Source of the DNA: UBA1367 sp040268355
GTDB lineage: Bacteria; Actinomycetota; Coriobacteriia; Coriobacteriales; Atopobiaceae
NCBI GenBank assembly: GCA_040268355.1
Contig: JAWRIT010000007.1
Span: 1-26,432 of the forward strand
Direction: 5' to 3'
Length of the DNA stretch: 26,432 nt
Shown here: positions 17,480 through 24,818 of the stretch, in pieces
Position numbering within the stretch: position 1 is the first letter of the stretch
Layout: the number at the start of each line of letters is the position of its first letter
Program-made: the position numbers and the translations under genes
Notes under the pieces: generated by a model
Seen by the model: the letters and a program-made list of their open reading frames with translations, nothing else
Databases searched by the model: none
What the model was told of the DNA's origin: nothing

Positions 17480-18073
17480 TCACCAGCCCTTCGCCACAAG
17501 CCATGCGTCCACCTGCGCGAGCAGCTCGTCGTGTGTGCCGGCGTTGTCCAGGACGGCGGTGGCATGGGCGGCCAGCCACGCGTCGCTCGGCTGGTTGGCC
17601 ACACGCGCGTCGAAGTCCTCCCCCGTCATGCCGCGGGCCAACGCGCGCTGGCGCCGCAGCTCCTCGGGACACCGCACCACGAGTATCTCGTCATAGCGGG
17701 AGAGGTCGTCCTGCAGTCGGTCGGGCAGGGGGACCTCGACCAGGCAGCGCTCGCATCCGTCCGCCTCAAGGGCGGCAAGCGTCTTCGCCAGAAGGCTGCG
17801 GATCGCCGGGAGCTCGATGGCCTCGAGGCGTCGGATCGCGTCGGGAGAGGCGAAGGCCCGCTGTGCCAGAAGGGCGCGGTCAAGCAAGCCGGAAGCGTCG
17901 ATGAGATCGGATCCGAACTCGCGCGCCACCGTCTCCAGCGTCGGCGACCCTGGTTCGAGCACCGAGCGCGACAGGGCGTCGAGGTCGATGCGGTGCCAAC
18001 CACGCGCCTCGAGCGCGCGGGCGACAGTCGACTTCCCCGACCCCGTGCCCCCTGCCAGAAGTACCGTACGCAT
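17480..18073 (-). CDS. coaE: Dephospho-CoA kinase
   Basis: 197 aa, normal for CoaE, which phosphorylates the 3'-OH of dephospho-CoA in the last step of coenzyme A synthesis. The P-loop is GGTGSGKST (8-16); the family has GGIGSGKST. RIDLDALSRSVLEPGSPTLE matches the DAD-x-x-x-R-x-V-x-x-PG substrate segment, and LVEVPLP and EILVVRCPEELRRQRALAR match the LID/nucleotide regions. The C-terminus is standard without the fused extra domain seen in mycobacteria. The ATG at 18073 begins directly at the P-loop strand (MRTVLLAGGTG); the frame is open upstream but covers the neighbouring gene in another frame. It lies 11 bp after the zinc-ribbon gene and 7 bp before the transglycosylase. Confidence 0.93.
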   Translation of the reverse strand: MRTVLLAGGTGSGKSTVARALEARGWHRIDLDALSRSVLEPGSPTLETVAREFGSDLIDASGLLDRALLAQRAFASPDAIRRLEAIELPAIRSLLAKTLAALEADGCERCLVEVPLPDRLQDDLSRYDEILVVRCPEELRRQRALARGMTGEDFDARVANQPSDAWLAAHATAVLDNAGTHDELLAQVDAWLVAKGW

Positions 18074-18084
18074 GGGCGCCCGCT

Positions 18085-18495
18085 CTATGAGCGAGTCTCG
18101 AACTTGGTGCGGCACGAGGGGCAGGTGACACGCAGGCGGCCCTTGCCGCGCGGCACGCGCACCCGCTGGTGGCACGAGGGGCACGAGAGGTGCTTGTAGG
18201 CCCTCGCCTCGGCGACGGCGGCGGCGGGGTTCTTCACCCACGAGACGATTGGAGCCGTCCTCTGAAGAAAGGCCTGGTTCTCTGCCCTGCGCTGGGCCAC
18301 CTGTCGAGAGAGGACACGCCAGCACGCATAGGCCGCGAAGGCGAGGGACACCGCGCTCAGCCAGCGCTGGTGCGCCAGGCCGTTCACCAAGAGGAAGATG
18401 AGGGACACGACGAGCGACGCCGTCCCGAGCTCGTCAGAGCCGTTGCGCCCCTGCAGCCAGTCGGCCAGCCGATCCTTGAGCGATTTCCCTGCCAT
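18085..18495 (-). CDS. Membrane protein with C-terminal zinc ribbon
   Basis: 136 aa. Residues 1-22 are a polar amphipathic start, two hydrophobic segments follow (about 24-40 and 46-62), and the tail carries two CxxC knuckles: Cys105-Pro-Ser-Cys108 and Cys125-Pro-Ser-Cys128, with Arg/Lys-rich sequence between (RVRVPRGKGRLRVT). This is a zinc-ribbon of the kind seen in small actinobacterial membrane proteins; it resembles the metal site of zinc-ribbon chaperone or regulator domains. No specific function is known. The ATG follows an AGGTG. It is first in the leftward three-gene run with coaE and the lytic transglycosylase, with gaps of 11 and 7 bp, so co-transcription is very likely. Confidence 0.75.
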   Translation of the reverse strand: MAGKSLKDRLADWLQGRNGSDELGTASLVVSLIFLLVNGLAHQRWLSAVSLAFAAYACWRVLSRQVAQRRAENQAFLQRTAPIVSWVKNPAAAVAEARAYKHLSCPSCHQRVRVPRGKGRLRVTCPSCRTKFETRS

Positions 18496-18654
18496 GTAAC
18501 ATCACCTGTGCCTTCGTCATTCTGCCCCAGGGGCGGCCGTCGGGCGGCGGCCGGTGACTCCCTGTTCGTGCTCCGTACATCACATCATGATGCCCAAAAC
18601 GCCCGCGCCGCGCCGCTGGGCGTCCGACACCACCATGGTTGTGCCCCACTATGC

Positions 18655-18686
18655 TCGACGGGGCCACCACAGGGTGACCCCGTCGA
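18655..18686 (-). terminator. Strong stem-loop downstream of rpsA
   Basis: TCGACGGGG (18655-18663) pairs with CCCCGTCGA (18678-18686), and after one C-A mismatch CACC pairs with GGTG around the tetraloop ACAG (18669-18672). It lies 26 bases past the rpsA stop in the leftward direction. No T tract follows on either strand. Confidence 0.5.
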
Positions 18687-18711
18687 CGTGACGACTCATG
18701 CGAACCGCGGG

Positions 18712-19914
18712 CTACTCCTCGACGGGAGCCTCCTCGACGGCGGGCTCGTCCTCGGCAGCAGGCTCGGCCTCCTGCTCGGGCGTGTCCATGGGCTTGACCT
18801 CAACCTCGACGCCCAGCGTCTCGGCGGCAGCCTTCATCGACAGCGAGATGCGACGACGGTCGAGGTCGATCTCCATGACCTTGACCTGAACGCCGTCGCC
18901 CACGGCGCAGACCTGCGCAGGGGCGTCCACATGCTGCTTGGCCATCTCGGAGATGTGGACCAGGCCCTCGACGCCGTCGCCCAGATCGACAAAGGCGCCA
19001 AAGGTGACGAGCTTGGTGACGGCACCCTCGACGATGGCGCCAACCGGGTACTTCTTGACCAGCGTGCGCCAGGGATCCTCGGTGGTCTGCTTGAGGCCGA
19101 GGGAGATGCGCTCGCGGTTGAGGTCGACGTCGAGCACCTGGACCTCGACCTCCTGGCCGACCTTGACGACCTCGGAGGGATGGTTGACGTGGTTCCAGGA
19201 GAGCTCGGAGATGTGGATCAGGCCGTCGATGCCACCGAGGTCGACGAAGGCGCCGAAGTCGACGATGGAGGAGACGGTGCCCTTGAGCCTCATGCCGCTC
19301 TGCAGCTTGGAGAGAATCTCGGAGCGCTCGGCCTTGCGGGCCTCCTCGAGCACGACGCGACGGGAGAGGACGACGTTGTTGCGGTTGCGATCCATCTCGA
19401 TGACGCGCGCCTCGATGCGGGTGCCCAGGTAGGTGGTAAGGTCCTTGACGCGACGGAGGTCGACCAGGGAGGCGGGCAGAAAGCCGCGCAGGCCGATGTC
19501 CAGGATGAGACCGCCCTTGACGACCTCGATGACCTCGCCCTCGACGTTCTCGCCGGCGTTGAACATCTCTTCGACGCGGTTCCAGGCACGCTCGTACTCG
19601 GCGCGCTTCTTGGAGAGAATCAGGCGACCCTCCTTGTCCTCCTTCTGCAGGACAAGCGCCTCGATCTCGTCACCCAGGGCAACGATCTCGGACGGGTCGA
19701 CGTCCTTGCGGATGGAGAGCTCCCGCGAAGGAATGACGCCTTCGGACTTGAAGCCAATGTCCAGAAGGACCTCATCGCGCTCGATCTTGACGACAGTGCC
19801 GGTGACCAGATCGCCCTCATCGAAAGCGGTAATGGTACCGTCGATGAGCTGGTTCATCTCCTCGTCGGACACGTCGTCCAAAGAGAAGATGGACGAGTTC
19901 TGAATCTCACTCAA
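18712..19914 (-). CDS. rpsA: 30S ribosomal protein S1
   Basis: 400 aa, with four S1 (OB-fold) RNA-binding domains: about 34-100 (GTVVKIERDEVLLDIGFKSE), 118-184 (GLILDIGLRGFLPASLVDLR), 205-275 (GTVSSIVDFGAFVDLGGIDG) and 292-360 (FGAFVDLGDGVEGLVHISEM). The four-domain form with an acidic Glu/Ala/Pro tail (residues 375-400) is the actinobacterial/low-GC type, shorter than the six-domain E. coli protein. S1 binds mRNA leaders at the 30S platform. The start codon is TTG at 19914, preceded by AAAGGGG with seven bases between; the next in-frame ATG (MNQLIDG) would remove the conserved N-terminal segment. Its proximity to coaE and uvrB is the actinobacterial arrangement. S1 often represses its own mRNA, so the long leader may be regulatory. 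Confidence 0.96.
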   Translation of the reverse strand: MSEIQNSSIFSLDDVSDEEMNQLIDGTITAFDEGDLVTGTVVKIERDEVLLDIGFKSEGVIPSRELSIRKDVDPSEIVALGDEIEALVLQKEDKEGRLILSKKRAEYERAWNRVEEMFNAGENVEGEVIEVVKGGLILDIGLRGFLPASLVDLRRVKDLTTYLGTRIEARVIEMDRNRNNVVLSRRVVLEEARKAERSEILSKLQSGMRLKGTVSSIVDFGAFVDLGGIDGLIHISELSWNHVNHPSEVVKVGQEVEVQVLDVDLNRERISLGLKQTTEDPWRTLVKKYPVGAIVEGAVTKLVTFGAFVDLGDGVEGLVHISEMAKQHVDAPAQVCAVGDGVQVKVMEIDLDRRRISLSMKAAAETLGVEVEVKPMDTPEQEAEPAAEDEPAVEEAPVEE

Positions 19915-20381
19915 AGGTGGACCCCTTTCGAAAACGGGGCCCCGATCACCATGATGGCTTGCCTAAGGGCGTCTGGCGTGCAGACCAGAGGCGCAGTTGG
20001 AAACGTACATGCTTCTCGGGGGCCAGTAGATACAAGTGCACGAGCGTCCTACCCATGCGTTCATAAGGGTACTCGTTTCTACGTCCGCATTTCAAGCGTC
20101 TCGCAGGGTTTTCTTGAGGACAACTTGGGAATTGACTGGTTTCTGGCCGCTTCTGGCAGACCAAGGGGCGACGTCTCAGCGAGGTGCGGACCTTCCCGAA
20201 AGGCGGGGTGTGCCCACTCGACTATGATGTGTGCCGGATGGCCAGGCTCCCCCCGTGCCATCCCATCAGCGATCCAGGTACCAGCCATGTCGTTCACCTC
20301 GGAAGGCAAGAATTGCAACTATTTCTTGAATTTTACTCTTTCTGATAAATGTCGTTGTGGGGGCTCACATAAGTTCACCGT
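19915..20381. other. 467-bp divergent intergenic region (rpsA leader and XRE promoter)
   Basis: No gene is supported here. On the minus strand it must hold the rpsA promoter and a leader that could be over 130 nt. A stem CTTGG (20124-20128)/CCAAG (20161-20165) and a TGGTTT/AGACCA pairing (20138-20143/20158-20163) lie upstream of the candidate rpsA promoter. The right end (20310-20350) is strikingly AT-rich and probably contains the promoter of the XRE gene, but no clear -35/-10 pair with correct spacing was found. TATGAT at 20223-20228 is another isolated -10-like box. Confidence 0.5.
20066..20095 (-). promoter_or_regulatory. Candidate rpsA promoter
   Basis: Minus strand TTGAAA (20095-20090), 18-bp spacer, TACCCT (20071-20066). 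This predicts a leader of about 145 nt before the TTG start codon. Confidence 0.35.
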
Positions 20382-20660
20382 ATGGAGAAGATGACGTTGA
20401 GATTACAGGTCGGCCAGGAGATTCGCCGGCAGCGCGAGTCTCAGAAGCTGACTCTGCACAAGCTGGCGGATATGTCAGGCACCAGCTACACCCATCTCTG
20501 GAAGGTCGAGAATGGCAAGGTCAGCGTCGGGCTCGACCTGCTGGGCCGCATCTCCAACGCACTTGACGTCCCCCTCCGACAGATCGTGGACCCCCAGGGC
20601 ACCCTCATGGCTGCCGTGGCGATGGAGTACCACGGGTCGGTTGAGGAGAGCGCGTCGTAA
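20382..20660 (+). CDS. XRE-family helix-turn-helix regulator
   Basis: 92 aa, essentially a single Cro/C1-type DNA-binding domain: VGQEIRRQRESQKLTLHKLA (helices 1-2), DMSGTSYTHLWKVENGKV (helix-turn-helix with the recognition helix ending in VENG), then SVGLDLLGRISNALDVPLRQ (helices 4-5). Nothing is left for a separate sensor domain. The start is uncertain: ATG at 20382 lacks a good ribosome site, and ATG at 20391 has GGAG only three bases away. It lies 89 bp upstream of the cysteine desulfidase gene on the same strand, so it may regulate that gene, itself, or both. The target is inferred from position only. Confidence 0.85.
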   Translation: MEKMTLRLQVGQEIRRQRESQKLTLHKLADMSGTSYTHLWKVENGKVSVGLDLLGRISNALDVPLRQIVDPQGTLMAAVAMEYHGSVEESAS

Positions 20661-20749
20661 GGGGCCACCGTGACCGGCGAGCGGTCGGGCGGGCATCTTT
20701 GCTGCGCTGCGATATCATGGCGTGACGACACGACCTTGAAGGAGCGCTC

Positions 20750-22042
20750 ATGGATGCCGTCGCATACGCCACGCATCTGTCCATTCTGCACGAGGAGCTC
20801 GTCTGCGCCCTTGGCTGCACCGAGCCCATCGCGGTGGCCTACGCCGCGGCGCTCGCCCGGGCGGCCCTTAGCACCATGCCCGAGCGGATGACGGTCGCCT
20901 GCAGCGGCAACATCATCAAGAACGTCAAATCGGTCACCGTTCCCAACTCGGGCGGGATGCGTGGGATCGAGGCGGCGGCGCTGCTGGGTGCCCTTGGCGG
21001 CGACGAGACCCGAGCGCTCGAGGCGCTCGAGAGCGTCGATGACGCGGACCGCGAGCAGGCGGCGCGGCTCGTCGCGGAGCGCGTCTGCACGGTGGAGCTC
21101 GCCGAGTGCGTGCCGAACCTCTTTGTGCGGGTCACGGCGGTGGCGTCCGGCCACACGGCCATCACCCAGCTGGAAGAGCGCCACACCAACGTGACCGAGC
21201 TGACGCTCGACGGCGCTCCCGTGACGGTCGCGGGCGTCGAGGCGGCAGCGGACAGGTGTGGCGACGCCGCCCGCGACCCGCGCGCGTCCCTCTCGCTCGC
21301 CTCCATCTGGGAGTTTGCGCACACCGTCGACATGGCCGACGTGGACGAGCTCGTGAGCTTCCAGATCTCGACCAACAAGGCCATCTCGGACGAGGGACTG
21401 CGGGGCAGCTGGGGCGCCAACATCGGAGCGACCCTGCTCAAGAGCCGCTCGGCCGACATCACCTGCAAGGCGCGGGCGAGCGCGGCGGCGGGCTCGGACG
21501 CTCGCATGAGCGGCTGCCCGATGCCGGTGGTCATCTGCTGCGGCAGCGGTAACCAGGGCATCACCTGCTCGATGCCGGTGCTGGAGTACGCCCACGAGCT
21601 GTGGGCCAGCCACGAGGAGCTGGTGCGGGCCGTGGTGCTGTCGGACCTCACGGCCGTCCACGTGAAGTACTACATCGGCGAGCTCTCCGCCTTCTGCGGA
21701 GCGGTGAGCGCGAGCTGCGGAGCCGGCGCGGGCATCTGCCTGCTGCGTGGGGGCAGCTTCGAGCAGTTCGAATCGACGGTGGTGAACACCTTGGTCAACG
21801 TGGGTGGCATCGTGTGCGATGGGGCAAAGCCCAGCTGCGCGGCCAAGATCTCCGCGGCCGTGGACGCCGCCATTCTGGGCTGCGACATGGCGCTCGCCGA
21901 CAACAACTTCCAGCCCGGCGACGGCCTGGTGGGCGCGACGCCCGAGGAATCCATCCGTGCCATGGGCTACGTGGGCCGCGTGGGCATGCAGCCCACCGAC
22001 ATCGAGATTTTGAACATCATGATCGGGAAGACTTCGATCTGA
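20750..22042 (+). CDS. cyuA: L-cysteine desulfidase (CyuA/UPF0597 family)
   Basis: 430 aa. Members break L-cysteine into pyruvate, ammonia and hydrogen sulfide using an oxygen-labile [4Fe-4S] cluster; E. coli CyuA (YhaM) is the model. Family motifs: HEELVCALGCTEPIAVAYAA at the N-terminus, CSGNIIKNVKSVTVPNSGG, GCPMPVVICCGSGNQGITCS, SAFCGAVSASCGAGAGIC and NVGGIVCDGAKPSCAAK. The likely cluster ligands are Cys23, Cys316, Cys356 and Cys363: the 40- and 7-residue spacings between the last three equal those of the cluster cysteines in the methanococcal enzyme. The ATG follows AAGGAG; a TATCAT box lies at 20713-20718. It is preceded by the XRE regulator. No cysteine transporter gene is adjacent, unlike E. 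coli cyuPA. It suits an anaerobe that ferments amino acids. Confidence 0.92.
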   Translation: MDAVAYATHLSILHEELVCALGCTEPIAVAYAAALARAALSTMPERMTVACSGNIIKNVKSVTVPNSGGMRGIEAAALLGALGGDETRALEALESVDDADREQAARLVAERVCTVELAECVPNLFVRVTAVASGHTAITQLEERHTNVTELTLDGAPVTVAGVEAAADRCGDAARDPRASLSLASIWEFAHTVDMADVDELVSFQISTNKAISDEGLRGSWGANIGATLLKSRSADITCKARASAAAGSDARMSGCPMPVVICCGSGNQGITCSMPVLEYAHELWASHEELVRAVVLSDLTAVHVKYYIGELSAFCGAVSASCGAGAGICLLRGGSFEQFESTVVNTLVNVGGIVCDGAKPSCAAKISAAVDAAILGCDMALADNNFQPGDGLVGATPEESIRAMGYVGRVGMQPTDIEILNIMIGKTSI

Positions 22043-22091
22043 CGGCGGCGCGTGTGGCGGCGACGTGCCGGCGGCGGCGCGTGTGGCGGCG
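22043..22091. repeat. 20-bp direct repeat after cyuA
   Basis: CGGCGGCGCGTGTGGCGGCG occurs exactly at 22043-22062 and again at 22072-22091 (period 29). The first copy begins directly after the cyuA stop codon. Confidence 0.8.
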
Positions 22092-22118
22092 TGAGTGCCG
22101 ACGCCGCTAGTGGCGCCG

Positions 22119-22308
22119 CTTGTGGGCGAAAGCGGAAACTAAGGCACTGCTTGTGGGTCAATACGGAAACAGGCGCACTGCTTGTGGGCAGAAGCGGACG
22201 TTTGACGCGCCAAATCGCTATGAAAACGTCCGGATTTGCCCACAAGGGCTGCTTCTATTTCCGCTTTCGCCCACAAGGGCCACGCTCGTTTCCGTATTGA
22301 CCCACAAG
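22119..22308. repeat. Six 31-nt units: three direct plus three inverted, symmetric array
   Basis: CTTGTGGG starts at 22119, 22150 and 22181; its complement CCCACAAG starts at 22239, 22270 and 22301. Every step is exactly 31 bases, and all pairs are symmetric about 22213.5. Each unit reads CTTGTGGG-N6-CGGA plus a variable tail. Unit 22150-22170 is identical over 21 bases to the complement of 22288-22308, and unit 22119-22138 over 20 bases to the complement of 22258-22277. The innermost pair forms a long hairpin: CTTGTGGGCA/TGCCCACAAG and GGACGTTT/AAACGTCC (22196-22203/22224-22231). It lies between convergent cyuA and phosphoesterase genes and has no coding frame. Confidence 0.9.
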
Positions 22309-22316
22309 CACGTTGT

Positions 22317-22378
22317 CGATCGCCAGCTAGTGACGGCGGCCGACCGATCGCCAGCTAGTGACGGCGGCCGACCGATCG
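22317..22378. repeat. 28-bp perfect tandem repeat, 2.2 copies
   Basis: The 28-base unit starting CGATCGCCAGCTAGTGACGG and ending CGGCCGAC occupies 22317-22344 and 22345-22372 without any difference, then CGATCG begins a third copy (22373-22378). It is 35 bases from the phosphoesterase stop. Confidence 0.9.
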
Positions 22379-22412
22379 GCCCGACTTACGACCCGTCAGT
22401 CTCCGCAAGCCG

Positions 22413-23138
22413 TCAGTCCAGCTCAACGATACGGCCGCGCTCCAGGTCAAACACCTGGTTGTGGAGCAGCGTGTGGACCTCGTCCTGCGGCAGGTCGAAG
22501 TGGAGGTGTCCGTAGAACCACCGCCGGTACGCGAAGGCGCCCTCCACGTGCTCCTCGAGCCAGTCCGTCCATTCGTCGGAGGGTCCCCAGAACCCGTCCC
22601 ACCGTGAGCGGTACTCGTCGTAGGCACCCGTGGGCGGGCAGTGCGTCAGCACGTAGTCGACGCTGCCCAGCTCCGACGCGCGACGCTTGATGTGCGCACG
22701 CTCCGCCTCGCTTGGCACCTCCTGCGGCCACCAGCTGCGATGCGGCACGCGCCACTTCCGATCGATCGAGTAGGCGCCACCCACGACAAAGAAGGAGTGT
22801 CCCCCGAACTCGAAGCGCTCCCCTCTCATGAGGTGCAGAACGTGCTCCCGCACCCGGTGGATACGCCCACCACGCCACCGTTCGACGGGCAGGGCGTCGA
22901 GCAGGTCGAAGTTCTCGTGATTGCCGTCGAGGAACAGCGTGGTCCAGGACTGCTCGTTCAGCCAGGTGAGGGCGGCCGTCTCGGCGTCAGTCGGCGGATC
23001 GGACCACAGCATTCCAAAGTCGCCGAGGATGACGAGGTAGTCATCGCGGTCCAGCGTCGGGCCGTGCGTCCGCGCGAAGGAGCGGACCTTGTCGAAGTCG
23101 AGGCTCCCATGCGTGTCGCCCGTGAGAAAAACCGCCAC
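22413..23138 (-). CDS. Calcineurin-like metallophosphoesterase
   Basis: 241 aa. All five metal-site motifs of the calcineurin-like phosphoesterase fold are present in order: LTGDTHGSLD (Asp8, His10), VILGDFGMLW (Asp40), FLDGNHENFD (Asn73, His74), VLTHCPP, and FYGHLHFD. It therefore probably hydrolyses a phosphomonoester or diester with two metal ions (Mn/Fe). Many single-domain members of this type are of unknown substrate; none is implied here. The start codon is GTG at 23138, preceded by AAGGAGG at six bases, on the minus strand. It is transcribed toward the repeat-rich region 22043-22412 and separated from the upstream MFS gene by a probable terminator. Full length with no signal peptide, so cytosolic. 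Confidence 0.92.
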   Translation of the reverse strand: MAVFLTGDTHGSLDFDKVRSFARTHGPTLDRDDYLVILGDFGMLWSDPPTDAETAALTWLNEQSWTTLFLDGNHENFDLLDALPVERWRGGRIHRVREHVLHLMRGERFEFGGHSFFVVGGAYSIDRKWRVPHRSWWPQEVPSEAERAHIKRRASELGSVDYVLTHCPPTGAYDEYRSRWDGFWGPSDEWTDWLEEHVEGAFAYRRWFYGHLHFDLPQDEVHTLLHNQVFDLERGRIVELD

Positions 23139-23168
23139 GATGCCTCCTTGTCACCGGATGGGCCGTAC

Positions 23169-23205
23169 GCCGGCACGACACTCCCCTGCCGGCACGACAG
23201 TCCCC
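23169..23205. repeat. 18-bp near-perfect direct repeat upstream of the phosphoesterase
   Basis: GCCGGCACGACA-N-TCCCC occurs at 23169-23186 and at 23188-23205 (period 19), differing only at the N position. It lies 31-67 bases before the GTG start and could bind a regulator or be a chance duplication. Confidence 0.7.
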
Positions 23206-23213
23206 ATTAAAGC

Positions 23214-23243
23214 AAAACAGGTCGGACGTGCTGCCCGACCTGT
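23214..23243 (-). terminator. Leftward intrinsic terminator of the MFS gene
   Basis: ACAGGTCGG (23217-23225) pairs perfectly with CCGACCTGT (23235-23243). On the minus strand the stem runs straight into TTTTGCTTTAAT (23217-23206). It lies about 105 bases past the MFS stop. Confidence 0.6.
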
Positions 23244-23347
23244 CCGTGTGCTTGACAGATGCCTCGGCCTGCGCCGACTGGGCCGCATGCGCGCCTGACA
23301 AGCGCTCCGAACCGCAGCTCTCCGCAGCGCCTCGCCGGCCGCGAACC

Positions 23348-24579
23348 CTACGGGAGCTGGTCCTCCGGCGCGTGGCGGCACACGTAGCCGAGCGCCGCGA
23401 GCTGCGCCACGAGCGTGACCGAGAAGAGCGCCAGCAGCGTGACGTTCAGGCCCAGGGCGTCGACCACGAGCGCGCTGGCGCCGTAGCCTGCGATCGCCCC
23501 GATCGCCACCGCCTGGCTCTGAACCGAGATGAGGGTCCCCCGGAAGCCCGCCGGCACGCGCTGGTGGAAGAGCGAGTAGGTCAGCGGCGCGCCCATGGAG
23601 GAGATGGCGCTGCCGGCCACATAGAGGACGGGCCGCAGCGGCGTCGGGACCACCGGGAGGAGGAAGGCCAGAGTCAGCAGGAACTGCGAGAGCTTGGAGA
23701 AGACGAGCAGCCGCCGCTGCCGCACGCGCTCGAGGACGCGCGGAACCGCAAGGCCGGCCGCCGCCGACAGGACGAGCTCGACGGCGATGGCGGCGCCCGA
23801 CCACTGGGCGCCAAGACCGCTCTCGTCCAGCAGGAGCGCATAGAAGTCCTCTATGGCGACGAACGAGAACGCGAGCGTGAGGCTCATCGAGACCAGCGCC
23901 AGGACGATGCCGTCGCCCTTGAGCCACGTGAGGATGGCGCCCGGCGTGACGGGTTCGGGCTCGCCGGTCCCCTCCCCGTCCGGATCGCCCTTGCCCGGCC
24001 GCTCCTTGAGGGGCGCGCTATCGCTCGGGAAGAGGATGCAGACGAGGAGCGCCAGGACGATGGCGGCGAGGTCGCAGGCGATGCCCAGCCGATACAGGCC
24101 CGCGCTCGCGAGGAACCCGCCCAGCAGCGCGGAGGCGCCATACGAGACGTAGAAGACGGCGTTCTCGACGGTCTTGTAGCGCACGAGCCGGCCGGGGTCG
24201 ACGAGGTTGACGTAGATCGCCTCGAAGGTCCCGGGGAGAGGGCGGCGTATCCCAGGCCCCGCGCGACGAAGGCCAGGACGAGGGCGGCGGGGTTGGTGGT
24301 AATGAGCAGGGAGAGGAAGTACAGGCCGAGCCCCGCGAGGCCGACCAGGCCCACGGCCTTGTGGCCGAACCGGTCGGACAGAAAGCCGCTCGGGACCTCC
24401 AGCACGAACTTCGTGACCTGGTAGACGAGCAGCAGCAGCGAGATGCTGGCCACGCCCACGCCCTCGCCGCTCAGATACAGCGTGAGGAAGTACAGGATGG
24501 TGCTGAAGTTGGAGAGGAACGTGAACGCCATGTAGAGCGCGACGACCCGGGCCTCCGAGCGTGCCGCATCTCTCTGCAT
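23348..24579 (-). pseudogene. MFS transporter interrupted by a frameshift
   Basis: About 410 codons in two frames. The first part (24579 to about 24240) encodes MQRDAARSEARVVALYMAF, several membrane helices and the MFS motif GFLSDRFGHKAVGLVGL (loop 2-3), ending in ARGLGYAALS. The second part (about 24230 to 23348), in another frame, continues GTFEAIYVNLVDPGRLVRYK and the remaining helices to the stop, with a charged central loop (KGDPDGEGTGEPEPVTP) as in 12-helix MFS carriers. The break is at the G run 24233-24236, where one base is missing (or two are extra). The start at 24579 has GAAAGGA upstream. Neither half looks otherwise decayed, so a recent mutation or a homopolymer sequencing error is equally possible. 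Substrate unknown. Confidence 0.8.
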
Positions 24580-24647
24580 CAAGCGTCCTTTCGAGGTGGG
24601 AGGGCCGTTGCGGGAAGGGTGTTGCGATGGTCGTACGCGCCCAGCTG

Positions 24648-24677
24648 ACAATCGCGCCCATGCGATGCGTCGGTCAA
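24648..24677 (-). promoter_or_regulatory. Candidate promoter of the MFS gene
   Basis: Minus strand TTGACC (24677-24672), 18-bp spacer, GATTGT (24653-24648), about 70 bases before the MFS start. The -10 is weak. Confidence 0.3.
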
Positions 24678-24818
24678 GTTACGTCGTGCCTGTCCTGGGA
24701 GTGCCCTCTGCCATGGGGATCGGTCGACCTGTCACAGCGTAAGGGCATGGAGGCCTCTCTGCACGCAGAACTCTGCGCACGGTGGAAGCTTCTCCGCATA
24801 AGGATTCGCCCAGCTGCC

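Noticed and set aside
22119..22308. CRISPR-like array
   Set aside because: The units switch orientation halfway, the constant part is only about 20 bases with imperfect conservation, the variable parts are only about 10 bases, and no cas gene is present.
24764..24777. CGCAGA-AC-TCTGCG hairpin downstream of the toxin gene as a terminator
   Set aside because: The loop of two bases is too tight and no T tract follows; noted only as a short palindrome.
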